DNA of 64,000 nucleotides from contig OV050030.1 of assembly GCA_920105625.2 (NCBI GenBank), positions 413,369,034-413,433,033 of the forward strand, given 5' to 3'. The notes beneath the pieces are model-generated. The model did not search any database, was not told the DNA's origin, and saw only the letters and a list, made by a program, of their open reading frames with translations. Below are positions 33,605-52,030 of the stretch, piece after piece. The DNA is from Clusia tigrina (Eukaryota > Arthropoda > Insecta > Diptera > Clusiidae). Position numbers and translations under genes: made by a program. Position 1 is the stretch's first letter, and every line of letters begins with the position of its first letter.

Positions 33605-33702
33605 ATGTTGTGATCTGAAATGGGTTGATCCGCCATGATGTGATCCAATATGTTGTGTTCGTAAAGTGGTGATCCGAAATGTTGAGTACCGAAGTGTTGT
33701 GA
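33605..33702. repeat. Degenerate tandem repeat of 14-15 bp
   Basis: TGTTGTGATCTGAAAT, TTGATCCG, TGTGATCCAATATG, TGGTGATCCGAAATG and TTGAGTACCGAAGTG follow one another at about 14-15 base spacing, giving some six diverged units. It is followed by an AT-rich tract with TTATTATTATTATT at about 33,730-33,745. Confidence 0.6.
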
Positions 33703-34799
33703 AAATAATATAACAGAAAAGATATGATTTATTATTATTATTATTTTTATTAATTATAATTTATTTAAAAGGATTTGTATAATAATAAATTAGTATACAA
33801 AATATTAATTATAATTAAAATTATACTTAATATTAAGCACTTATTACTATGGCTATCGGCAAGTATGGATTTGGCTCTCTTTTCTATTCTCTGGCCTTCA
33901 TTCGATCAGTTATTCCAATTTTGGTTTCTTTTTGTTGGATTTTGGTCTCTCTACCACAGAATCACATATAAGGATATTGGTATATAATCAATAGTGATTG
34001 GTCAATCAAAATTGAATACATAAACTTCTGTGAAACTTGATATATAAGGCTGCCATATAATTAATGAAGGATTAATCAAGGATAGGTTACTTATGAATGT
34101 TTCTGAGTGTTGAATCCTGTGATCCAGAATAGGCTCAGCGTTGAAGCAGACTGTGCTATTTTGATGTGTGATTTTTTAATACAAGGCGACATCTTTCTTG
34201 TTTTTGGTATATGATTTTTGATAGCAGGTATATGGTATATGATCTTGAACAGATACTTCTGCATATACTTAATACGATATATGGTCCCTAGCAATCTCAA
34301 ATATGTTTCTTGGAACCGTATTGAGATTAAAAACAATTTCATACAGTTGTTTATGATCCCTGAGCAGCTCCTCTTCTAGTTCTTTCTTCTTCTATAATAA
34401 AAATTATCCTCTTCAGCCCAGTATTCAGTCGGGTTTCGAATGATTAACTGACTTTGTTGAAGAATCATACATCATGTCGCCCTCAGAGGGTCGCAGGTTT
34501 AAATGCTGCCCCAAGCTTGGTCTCAGAAATGCTTCTCTCTAAAATATCTTGCTAGTCGAATGTCTCAGTAACTGGTACTCAGTCACCAACCCCTTGCAGT
34601 CATAAATAATTATAATTATATATCTAAATTTGTTTGATATCCAACGTCACATATTGCAATGTTTATGGCATTATACAATTTTTCTCTCACCCAGTCAGTT
34701 TATGGTTCTGTTGCCACTGGCTTAAATATACTTAATAAATTTTCTCTGCCTTAACTACGTGATGGCTCTCAACTATTTCGGCCAATTTCCACAATTCGT
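33703..34799. other. Non-coding DNA
   Basis: Begins AT-rich (TTATTA and TAATTATAAT words). Around 34,200-34,270 GGTATATG and GTATATGAT words recur. No gene is recognised. Confidence 0.5.
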
Positions 34800-35060
34800 A
34801 TGGTCATCTCACACGCCACTGTCGTTTAAGGAGCCACCTCATGACACTGCGACTCTCAACAGTAAACACGTGTAGATTCTGCACGGAGGCAGAAGAAGCA
34901 CTAGATCACCTTCTAATGAACTGCGAACCCTTAGCTCGCAGTAGGAAGAAATATCTGGGGTATAACTCGCCCGAGGGCAGAGACATTAGAGCAATGAACC
35001 CTAACTCAGTGCTAAGTCTCCTTGGAACAGTGGGACTAATAGAAAGCCCTTAATAGGTAC
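34800..35060 (+). mobile_element. LINE C-terminal tail fragment
   Basis: The plus frame at 34,820-35,053 reads H-C-R-L-R-S-H-L, then C-R-F-C-T-E-A-E-E-A-L-D-H-L-L-M-N-C-E-P-L-A, the Cys/His knuckle of I/LOA-like ORF2 proteins. It ends with L-S-L-L-G-T-V-G-L before a stop at 35,053. The C-x2-C, His and final Cys are all present and the frame is open, so this short piece is fairly young or lucky. RNase H is missing, which means strong 5' truncation. Confidence 0.75.
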
Positions 35061-36010
35061 CTACAGGAGGAGTACAATATATCAAATTGGTCGAGGAACA
35101 TTTACCCTTTTTGTTTCATTCATTCATTCATTCAATCATGGGAATCTAACTTAATAAAACACGCAATTCAATTAAGGCTCTGCTCAAAACTTCATATTTT
35201 TTTGTTGCTTTTCATTTAAGCCTCAAAAGTTTCACAGCTCCAAACTGAGGAAGAATTTGCTTTGTTCCACTTTGGCTAATTTTCATCCACTTCTATGCAA
35301 GTGAGCAAACATTTCAAAACTCATAACATTATCAAACTGTCACAACAACAACAACAATAATAGTAAAGAAAAAAAAACAAGTAGACACTATTTCCAAAAA
35401 TTGTGCTCATATTTTGCCGCAGCATACCGCATTCAAAGCTCAAATGGCCCCAGAAACAAAAATATGGCCAAAAATATGTGCAAAAATTTAAAAAGAACAA
35501 CAAAAAATTGGGAATTGCACTCCGCGTTCATGAAAGTTCATGAAAAACTTTATAAAATAAAGTGAAAAAATCTTCGCTTCATTTTTGTTTGTTCCAGTTC
35601 GGGACATTTCTGTCACCGCTTTCGGAGTTAGTGGCATATTATTTGTAATGGTGTAGAAATAGCCAAAATTTCGCTGATATTTTGCAAAACACAAACAAAA
35701 ATCGTAGACTTGGGGCTATGTCAGGGTGTGGCTTATCAAACAAGAGCCATGAGGCTATAAAATTCTCATTTGGTATTGTGAGGTATGTGAAGAGTGACCG
35801 CGCTTATAGCCCAAATTTTTCTAAGGACGAAATTATATTTAGAATGTCATAAAAAATTCACTGCTTTACTTTCACTTTACTGGGTAAGAAGCTAAATGCA
35901 GGGGTGGAATAGTAGTTTTAACAGACTATACCACAAAACTTTCAATGGAAGATCAATGACAATTATAGAAACTGATGTGCTTTATTTTCATATTCCATCT
36001 ACTTAAGTAG
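35061..36010. other. Non-coding DNA
   Basis: A (CATT)n run lies at about 35,118-35,137 and a CAACAACAACAACAA run at about 35,341-35,356. No gene is recognised. Confidence 0.55.
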
Positions 36011-36680
36011 AGACGCCTTAACAAACACTATTATTAATATATACTCGGATACCAGGCTGTCATTAAGTCAATGAACTCAGTGGCATTGAAATCAAAGGTT
36101 GCCCAGGACTGCCTGGCAATCCTAAATGATATCAGCACTGTTTCCAGGGTACGCCTAATATGGGTTCCGGGACATAGTGTTATTGAAGGGAACTGTAGAG
36201 CTGAGGAACTAGCTAGACGGGGTACCAACCTCCCTCTGAGTACGCACAGATGCGAGGTTGCAATACCAATTGCCACCTACAAACTAATGTTGAGGGATAG
36301 GGTCGCGCGTGAGGTCAATAGGTCTTGAGCAGACAAAGGCACTTGCTTAACTACTAGACTAATGTGGCCGGAACTTGATAGAGTCTATCTAGAGTTTCTT
36401 GCCCTGTCTCTAAGGTAGTGGCTTGTAACTATATCTGGTCATTGGCTATTCGGCAGGCATGCTCTCAGGGTGGGAGTATTCTCGCATGAGTACTGCAGAA
36501 GCTGTGGGGATGAAGAGGAGGAGGAGACTGTGGAACATCTCTTCTATAGGTCCGCGGCTCAAGCTAGAAGCAGAGCGAGCTCTTTAGGCAAATCCGCTTT
36601 CAGTTCTCTCACGGAAGTGTCCGGGGCGAAAGTCAAACAAATCCTGCGTTTTATTAGGGGTTCAAAATGGTTTGACTAGT
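36011..36680 (+). mobile_element. LINE 3' end: RNase H second half and Cys/His tail
   Basis: At about 36,040-36,070 Y-S-D and then Q-A-V-I-K-S-M-N form the RNase H aspartate block, with one frame change between them. From 36,071 the plus frame reads I-W-V-P-G-H-S-V-I-E-G-N-C-R-A-E-E-L-A-R-R-G, then the linker, a TGA near 36,327 and a TAG near 36,417. A second open frame from about 36,430 has I-S-G-H-W-L, C-R-S-C-G-D-E-E-E-E-E-T-V-E-H-L-F-Y and V-K-Q-I-L-R-F-I-R-G-S-K-W before the stop at 36,679. The Cys expected after the His block is Arg. Coding-like composition is well preserved. I see no clear tail. Confidence 0.83.
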
Positions 36681-37234
36681 AAAGTAGAGGTGCAGTAAAG
36701 TTCAATTTCAAATCGATTCCTCCCTACAAGAATTTTTGTATTTCTCTTTGAAACGAATTAATCCGCAATTGAGATAATAAAGGTGATACTCCCACACAAT
36801 CAGGAATTACATTAAAATGAAAAAGGAAGTAGAGCAACCCATCTCAGGATTAGCCAACACTATTTGAAGATACTCGTATAAGTAATATTACTCTTATTAA
36901 GACAAGGACAGAAAATCGAAGCTTATACTACACGATGATATATGAAGTACACATATTGCTATAAATACCATTTCAGTTTTAAGTGGCTAGAACATAGAAC
37001 TATTCAGGCAACCGCCAGAAGAGACTGCAACCAACAAAAACTCCGTTCAACTGGGTTGTTTAAGAGGTCACAGATTTCTTTCCAGATATTGTTCCCAAGT
37101 GGGGAAATTCCACTCAATATCAAGGAGAAAAGAGGAAAAACAATAATATAATTTTCATCAGTCCATTCACATTATCGAGCATTATCGTATCGTCCTTCTG
37201 CTGCATTAAATGCTCCAAATGGCTGGACCTTTGA
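36681..37234. other. Non-coding DNA
   Basis: No gene recognised. ATACTCGTATA occurs at 36,870-36,880. Confidence 0.5.
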
Positions 37235-37328
37235 AAGGGATGGGACCTGTTGTCCCATGCGGTATCACAAAGGGTCAATGTTGGCCTAAGTGCGTGCTTT
37301 TCGGGTAGCCGCCGTACCTGCCTACCTA
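37235..37328 (+). mobile_element. LINE 3' UTR/tail fragment of the (CCTA)n family
   Basis: CGGTATCACAAAGGGTCAATG, a later TAAGTGCGTGCTTTT and a terminal TACCTGCCTACCTAC match in order the 3' UTR end found in reverse at 55,254-55,345 and 25,567-25,685. This is a fourth copy of the family, reduced to about 90 bases and lying on plus. Confidence 0.7.
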
Positions 37329-44770
<7,442 letters not shown>

Positions 44771-45886
44771 GTGTATTTGTCACCTAAACTACCCACTTCT
44801 ATGTAAGGAAACAGTAGCAGCGATTCTTAACCGTATGGCAGCCAATACAGATGTGTTCGCAGCAGAAGAATGACGTCCATTTGAGAAGTTTTCTGTAGCA
44901 ACTTTTTCTTGATGGTCCTCTGGAGAGTAATGCAAAACTTATCATTTCCGATTAGCCAGCACGAATCCCAAAGGACACAAATAGTAGAAAAATTGTACAA
45001 AAACTACCGTGATGCTGCATGCGAAAAGAAGATTGAACATTTAGCTTCGGTAAAGAAAGTGTTCAATGCAATTTAAGATAATTGTCCGAACAATAATTGA
45101 GAGTGGATGAGAAGGAAATATATTCATCGTACAAATAAACGAGGAATCACCATTTAATATAATAAGCAGTAAGAAATTTTAGGCAGAGCTGGTAGGTAAC
45201 ACTGAGCAGAAAATTTAAGACTTAATGAATTGAGGTGGAGTGAAGGAACGGACAAAATTGTCAACGAAAGACCTGCAGTCCGAAAATACAACATGATTGA
45301 GTACGAGTATCGAAGGAAATAGCAGTAACATCTCTCCAGCTTCTGATACCCATAACAAATGGTATTCTCAGACTCTCCTTCCAGTAGAAATAAATTCTGA
45401 TTGCACCAAAATGTGTTCAAGGATGTGATATGCTTCGCCTGCCAGTGAGCATATGGAGTAATTGGGTAGCATAATTAGCATAACAGAAAGTATTCAACCT
45501 ATTCAACCATATTCTATGTAATCAGAAAATTAAATTTCATATCACAGTCGCTTTCTGTGGGGGAATACAAAAATTTCCACTGCATAGATTCATAAGAAAT
45601 CTTGCTTCAACGAGAGAAAAGGATTTAAATATTAGAGAGTAGATCTTTGAATGAGAGGGATGATAACTGAGCAACACTGTTATATGAAGCGAGTCCACTT
45701 TTATGACTGGACACGCTGATATCATGACTACAAACGTTTCTATTCGTCTTCGAACAAAACCTTCCGAATTGCAAGTAGAAAATTTATGGATCATTGAGAA
45801 AATACCTGCCGAAATGATTACGAACGTTATGTTGCTTTTGAGGACACTCCGAAGTATGATACCGTGGGTTTCCATAAACAATAATA
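44771..45886. other. Non-coding DNA
   Basis: No gene is called. At 44,950-45,090 a plus frame has R-T-Q-I-V-E-K-L-Y-K-N-Y and S-V-K-K-V-F, faintly like the helix-turn-helix start of mariner transposases, but it is too short and broken to assign. Confidence 0.45.
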
Positions 45887-46397
45887 TAGGGTTTTCCTAT
45901 AAGAGGTGTTATTTTGGTATTCAAAGAAAAATGCCAATTTTGAGATAAATGATCGGATGGTTACTTCATAGTAAAGAGGAAGGTATGCCGTTAATAATGA
46001 AAAACAACATCAGCCAAATGGCTACCACGACCACGCTTACAGGACCATATCCTTTTCATGAAATTTTCCATAACCAAATCGCAAAGTGGCTGCCCTATGT
46101 CCTCGATAGCCTCACGAATTCTATCTTTGAGGTCTTGAATCGACGCTGGGCTGTTGGCGTAGACCTTATCTTTCACGCGGCCCCAAAGGAAGAAGGCGCA
46201 AGGGATAAATCACAAGATCTCGGTGGCCAATTGTGATCACCTCTTCGAGAGATAACACGGTCCAGAAACTTTTCCCGTAAAAGACCAATGGTTTCGTTAC
46301 TTGTGTGGCACGTAGCGCCGTCTTGTTGAAAGTAAATGTTGTCCAGATCAATACCATCCAACTCCGACCATAAAAAATCATTAATCATCTCTCGATA
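45887..46397 (-). mobile_element. DD41D mariner, 5'-truncated
   Basis: The minus strand carries the last third of a mariner transposase. It reads I-N-D-F-L-W-S-E-L-D-G, Q-Q-D-G-A-T-C-H-T (second catalytic Asp), W-P-P-R-S-C-D-L (just before the third), then K-D-K-V-Y-A-N-S-P and a terminal A-D-V-V-F-H-Y. A frameshift lies between S-C-D-L and the downstream block. The 3' inverted end, GGGTTTTCCTATAAGAGGTG, follows TATA at 45,887. Similarity to the copy at 60,779-61,750 is very high by eye and stops abruptly at 46,397, the truncation point. Confidence 0.87.
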
Positions 46398-47599
46398 TTT
46401 CAATTTTCGTGATTTTAGCAATTCATGGAATTATTAATATTCTTTCTTAGTGTTGAAGAAAATTTGACCATATGTAGTCGTAAGTTTTGAGATATAATCC
46501 TTGCGAAGGATTATGTTGCCTCTTTCGTATTGTACAAAACCTTTTCAATTCTTTCATGTCACAAATTGTTGGCTAATCTTTGATGCTTAAGACTTCATGA
46601 AGAGAATTCCTTAAGTGGATCAATATTGAATGAAAGTTCATCAAACTGACTGTAAAATATATATAATGTTTATATAAAATTCATACCTAAGAAACTAAGT
46701 CTTAAATGCGAAAAGGAGGATATTCTATTTGAAGTTCTTGTATATAATAAGCTGATTTTAAATGCTATTCTTTGACGATTTTTGGAATAAACCCTTTAAG
46801 TAAATGTTGTAAATTACAGGGTACTCTTAAAGGTATGTTCTTCCGTATTCGGTCGCATTATTCATTTAGAGCATTAATATATAAATAAGGTGTCCTGAGG
46901 TGCACCAAAGTTACAAACATAAACCCGACTAAACTCATATGAACAAGTGAAAACTTCATACTGATTATTTCCAGAAAAGTAGTGAGAAAACAATGAATAA
47001 ATCTTGATAACTGAAGTTGGTGTGAAAGGAGTGAGCAAGTAGTCAACGTAGTAGTGATCCGAAGAGAGGACATGAGTGGTGGCACGTAAGGAATCAGTAT
47101 TAAACGTCTCTGAAGCTCTTACTCACTATTAAGTCAAATTATCTGAAAGTCAATATATTTTAAGAGGTTATCAATCTTCTTTGCTATGAACAACAACATT
47201 CGAATAGAAGACTTTCTCGTCGATGTAACTCGACTCCACTCAAGGTAAACGAAGAGTTGAAATTTCAGACTGGACTTACCTTTCCCATATCCACAAAATG
47301 TATTCCTACCAATGTCTCTATTTTTGTCTTAAAATTAAATAGTCCTTTGCGACTTTTTGGTTGAGATTTTTAATATTAAACGATATAAAATAACCTCTCA
47401 AATAGTAGAATTCCTTGCTCAACAGGAGGAGACTGCATCAAGTACAATTATTTCTGGAAAATCTGATTCAAACTACGAGATATTTAGGTGGTATATATAT
47501 TAGAGAATTTAGAGTAACCGATCAAAGGAAGAAGACTCCAACGGAGTTTTCAGAAAGCCCATATCAAAGGTATTACAACAGAAGAAATGCAACCCCACT
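46398..47599. other. Non-coding DNA
   Basis: No gene recognised. The minus frame at 46,858-47,085 has no motif. Confidence 0.5.
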
Positions 47600-48800
47600 A
47601 TTTGGCCAACTTTAGGGGAATAAGCCTTATAGTTATTGAGTAGACGGTTCTTTCAATCGTGGTGTTGACACAGTGAAGACAATTGCCGAACTACCGATTG
47701 GACCTGACCAGTGTGGCTTCAGATCTGGCTTATCCATCTTAAACCAAATATTCACACTACGCCAAATCTTGAGGAAGACTCATGAATTTTATATCACTAC
47801 CTGCCACCATTTTGTTGATTTTAAATCCGTGTTTGATAGCCCAGTAACGGAGGAACACAGCTATGTTGGTATCCCTTCAAAGCTTATTAGGCTTTGTAGA
47901 ATGCCTTTGAGCGGCTTGCAAAGCTCCGTCAAGATGGGATCGAACGTCTCCGAACCATGTGATACTCTAGGAAGTTTGAAACAAGGCGACCACAACGAAA
48001 GGTGAAACTGTATGAAGTTTAAGACAAGGTGACCCTCATTATATGTACTATTCATCCTGCTCCTGGAGAGTATACTACAGATGTCTGGTGTTCATCCAAC
48101 TGACACAATCTTTAATAAGAGTATATAGATCCTCTGTTAAGCAAATTATATTATTATAGGCTGAACAAGGCTCAGTGAAGCAAATTATATTATTATAGGC
48201 AGGACATGCTGTACGCCGGGCTTTCGCACCAACACACAGAGAAGCGGTAAAAGTGGATCTGGCGGTGAATGAGGGTAAAATGAAGCTTATGCTGTCAGCA
48301 TGTAAACAATCGAAGCGCCGTGGAACAAGATTGACTTTTGTCACTTTTACTTACGACGAGTCAGGAAGAGTTTATATATCGTGGCGTCGCTGTTGACAGC
48401 AATAGTAAATATCAAGAACAACTCTTGCAAATTGGTATTACTATAGGCTCAGTCAAAAATTCAGGAGTAAACCCCTTTCTCGACAAACAAAAATTGCACT
48501 CTACAAGACTCTTATCCTAACAGTGGTTCTTTGCGGGGTGGAAGCCTGGGTCTTAATGTGGTCAGCTGTATTCACTCTTGGTTTGTTCGGGAGAAAAGCA
48601 TTTCATAAGATCCTTTGCGCATTGGAGACAACTTTCTCATCGAAATTAACTACGAGCTGTATGAGATATTGAATGATATCGATGTGGGTAAGTGGATTAG
48701 CACTGTGTAACTCCGCTGGTTGGGTCATATCGTTAGCATGGAAGAAAACGCTGTTGCCAGAAAGGTGTTCGGCGCGACAGTTGAATCTCTAAGTAAGAGT
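47600..48800 (+). mobile_element. RTE-type LINE remnant, reverse transcriptase region
   Basis: The plus strand shows N-F-R-G-I-S-L (about 47,607), G-P-D-Q-C-G-F-R-S-G-L-S, Q-I-F-T-L-R-Q-I-L, a D-F-K-S-V-F-D motif A block (about 47,818), G-I-P-S-K-L-I-R-L-C-R-M and Q-G-D (about 47,980). These are the finger and palm landmarks of RTE-clade RT. The Y-x-D-D motif B/C part is lost or unreadable, and a 39-base-spaced duplication sits there. The thumb returns with V-N-E-G-K-M-K-L-M and A-L-Y-K-T-L-I-L-T-V-V-L-C-G-V-E-A-W (about 48,490), then E-L-Y-E, L-R-W-L-G-H-I-V in shifted frames to about 48,800. Multiple frameshifts make it a pseudogene. Confidence 0.83.
48139..48199. repeat. 22-bp direct repeat at 39-bp spacing
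   Basis: AAGCAAATTATATTATTATA plus two further G bases occurs at 48,139-48,160 and 48,178-48,199, with a short CTGAACAAGGCTCAGTG spacer. It lies inside the RTE remnant and replaces part of the expected RT region. Confidence 0.85.
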
Positions 48801-49719
48801 CATCTAAGATACAACAAAATCCTCCACTTACATAGGAGTATGAAACTACCCAGTTCCAGAATTCCGAGGGATACCCTCAGGAAACTAGTTCCATAACTTC
48901 GAGATGATAGCAAAAACAATAGCAGGATATGCATGCCTTAAACGGATAGACAATTTTTCATTAAGAAAACATTTATTCAAAAAAGTGCTAAAAAACTTAA
49001 ATCAGTTTCGCATCCATTCTTTTATTCTAAATTTCATTTGAATTTTTGGTTTAAAAACAAATGCAATTTTGTGGAAAAACTATTTACATATAACTCCAAA
49101 AGGGAAATCCTGCCACCCACCCACACACACACACATCCCCACAACAACAACTTGACTGCAAATAGACGCAACTTAAAATAAAACTGAAAACTTTTGCCAT
49201 GCAAAACACGAGCAGCCAAAGTGCAGCACAGAGAACAACAACACAGAAATGAATGCATAATATTATTCTTTTTTCCTATAAAACAAATGAAAAAAATTAT
49301 GCAGCAGTGCGAAAACTAAAGTGGAAAGTCGGAAAAGACAATGCGGAGAATGAAAGGCAGCATGCAAAGCAGCGAACGGGATTATTAATTAGTACGCTTG
49401 AGCCTGAAGGAGCAGGAGGCGCACTCCTACAGAGCAGCCAGCAGGAAAACAGCAGAGCTATTGAATTTTCTACCAACACAAATTGACAAGCACAACACTC
49501 ACACAGTCACACACACACTCTGTATACAGAGCATCACACACAAGCACACAAGCATACATGCATAAAAGCCAAAAATTGCATACAGAATGGCATTCAAAAA
49601 TCTGCACTTGGCATGTACACAAATGCGCTACGCTCCTTGCTAAGCGCACTCAGACGGCGCCCAATGCCAAGCAAATCTACGACTGTGTATGAATTGTGAT
49701 GCTAACTCAGCATATGCGC

Positions 49720-49767
<48 letters not shown>

Positions 49768-52030
49768 GTCTGCTTAAGCTGTCAAGTGCACCCAAGCACA
49801 TACACACTCACACACGTAAACTAACACCATAGCAGCAGACAAGGCCAATGACATTTAAAGCGTTTTCAATTGAATGCTCTGCCAGTGAAAGGTACGATTA
49901 CTAAGGATTTCAATAAGGACTCAGGAGCTTATTGCTTCCTTATCCTTGATCGTAGATGGCTGCTTATTGTTGACTTTAGTTTTGAGAGTTTTTTGTTTAA
50001 GTTTTTAATAAATTTCCTTCTATCAGAAATAATTTAGTGGTCCTTTCATTACTGAAATTGCATTGCCTTTCAAGTCCTTCGTACCGCCATCTTAAGGCCG
50101 TGTTGAGACAATTTTCTTCACATAAATTGCGCTCCTTTATTATTTTTGGTGAATTCCACAAGTTCATTTGCATTTTATATACCAGGCAGCATGCGTGCCA
50201 GTCTGCAGATGTGCTCCTTTCTAGGACTGTGCCATTCTCTTCAGAAGTTTTCAATTACTTGCTCACATAATTCGTGGCATAATGAGCTCGTTTATTATGT
50301 CGTTCTGAAGAATCATAGGAAGTGCTTGTTCCCATAGGCAACAATCGTTTGAACCGGTGCTTTGGGTATATGAGGGCACTGTTATCGAATTGGAGCAAGA
50401 AAGCTGTATGCTTCAAGAAGGGATAATGTAGGAAAATATATAAAATATATAAAGGATTTTCCTGTACTGATCTTTTAATCTTCTTAATGGGTATGTAAGT
50501 AAATATTTTCGTGTAATATTTTGCCATATGCCACTAACAAGGATTGCCAAATTATCATGAAAAGATGCGCGATCACGCAACTCGTAGAAATTATTCTAAG
50601 TTGAAATCGTATTTCCATTTATAAAAGTTGAAGTGTTCGTTGTCAAAGTGATCGTTCCAGTGACGCCATTATCCTGAAAACTATTGTTCCAAACAGAAGG
50701 CTCTGTGATTTCTGATGATAATTGCTTCTGGCACAGTTGTCCTTCACCACTACATCCACTTCTATGCATTGAATTGCGTTCTGTTTGTCATTCCATTCAT
50801 CCCAGGATTCCATTCAAAAGGATAAAATTGATTTAATATCTTGACGAGTAATAGAATAGCATTCCAAAAGTAAAGTGTAAAGTAATTTCCCTCTCAGTTT
50901 AAAATATCCGCTCCATTAATTAACAGAGGATATTACCATATTCTGCATATCCAGAATTCTTTCATCTGATTATATACGAGAAGATAGACATTTTTTTCAT
51001 AACTTTTTTCCACACATTTCAAAATCTTCCTTTTATATTTTCAACTCCCACACAACATCCTTTGATAACATCCCTCTGATAGCCAGAAGTCTTCCTTTCA
51101 TTAGCTGAAATGCACATTTCAATCGAATATGAGAAGGATACTAATTTGTGTCTGGTCAAGCGGAGATGCACTCATGAAGTGTGAAGAGGCATTTAGAATC
51201 CCACCGCTGACTTATTGGAGAATTAAGTTCCAATTATCGTGCTATTCGGCATTCGTGAGCGGCATTAGCGAAATTGTAATTGGTTAGGATGCACACACAA
51301 ACTGCTTCAGCAGAGCCAAAATAACCTAAACACACTCCAAGCACTTTGACATAAATACACCGGGACACTTGCCCAGCACACACACAGATATATGACATGT
51401 TCACACAACATCAAATGAAACCGCAACTGAAATGCCAGCCAGGAGCCGCAGGACCTGTCAACGAAATGCATACGAGTGCAACGGATAAAACCGTCGTTTA
51501 CATCAGATATGAAAATTACTTCTATTTGTGTATGGATCTGTCTCTGGAGTTGTGTGTGGACGGGTGCAAGTTCAGTGTTCAAATGATTACCGTGTTTGTG
51601 TGGTTATAATCTGCTGTAGCGCGACAAGAAAGGACAGGAAGGTATATGTAAGGATATGAGGAATAAAGACCGAGATTATAGAAGTAAGTAGTGAGGGATG
51701 GGAGCTGGATTGATGAGGGTAAACATAGTATGGACTTTTATATAAAGCTAAAGTGCCAATGATGAGTTCGCACTGATGAAGCTATAAATAGGGAAAATTG
51801 TGTATACACTTGTGAATGAAACTATGGAGTTGCAGTCAGAGCCGAAGTTGAGGTTGACGTCGGTGTTCTGGGTGGGTCTACATTTTTGCTAAGGACCGCA
51901 GTCTTTATTATTGACAGAAACAGTGCAGAAAAGCATCATTGGAAATCTCACAGTAAGACACCTTTAATACATAAAGACCTTGAAAAAATCTCACTCTATT
52001 TGGTATATGAATATAGGGTGCATTTAAGTA
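48801..52030. other. Non-coding DNA
   Basis: No gene recognised. CACACA and CACAAG-rich stretches at 49,108-49,135 and 49,490-49,560 give Thr/His-rich frames. A (GT)n tract lies at 49,724-49,765. The 85-91 residue frames on minus at 49,997-50,527 and 51,307-51,582 have no motif. Short TATAAA sites occur at 51,742 and 51,784 without initiator support. Confidence 0.5.
49724..49765. repeat. (GT)n microsatellite
   Basis: About 21 uninterrupted GT units preceded by GCGCGTGC. Confidence 0.93.

Noticed and set aside
44950..45090. Possible mariner helix-turn-helix start
   Set aside because: Only about 20 residues look similar and stops follow; no ends or catalytic blocks nearby.
46166..46381. 71-codon minus frame overlapping the mariner
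   Set aside because: Alternative frame of the transposase remnant; the transposase motifs are in the neighbouring frame.
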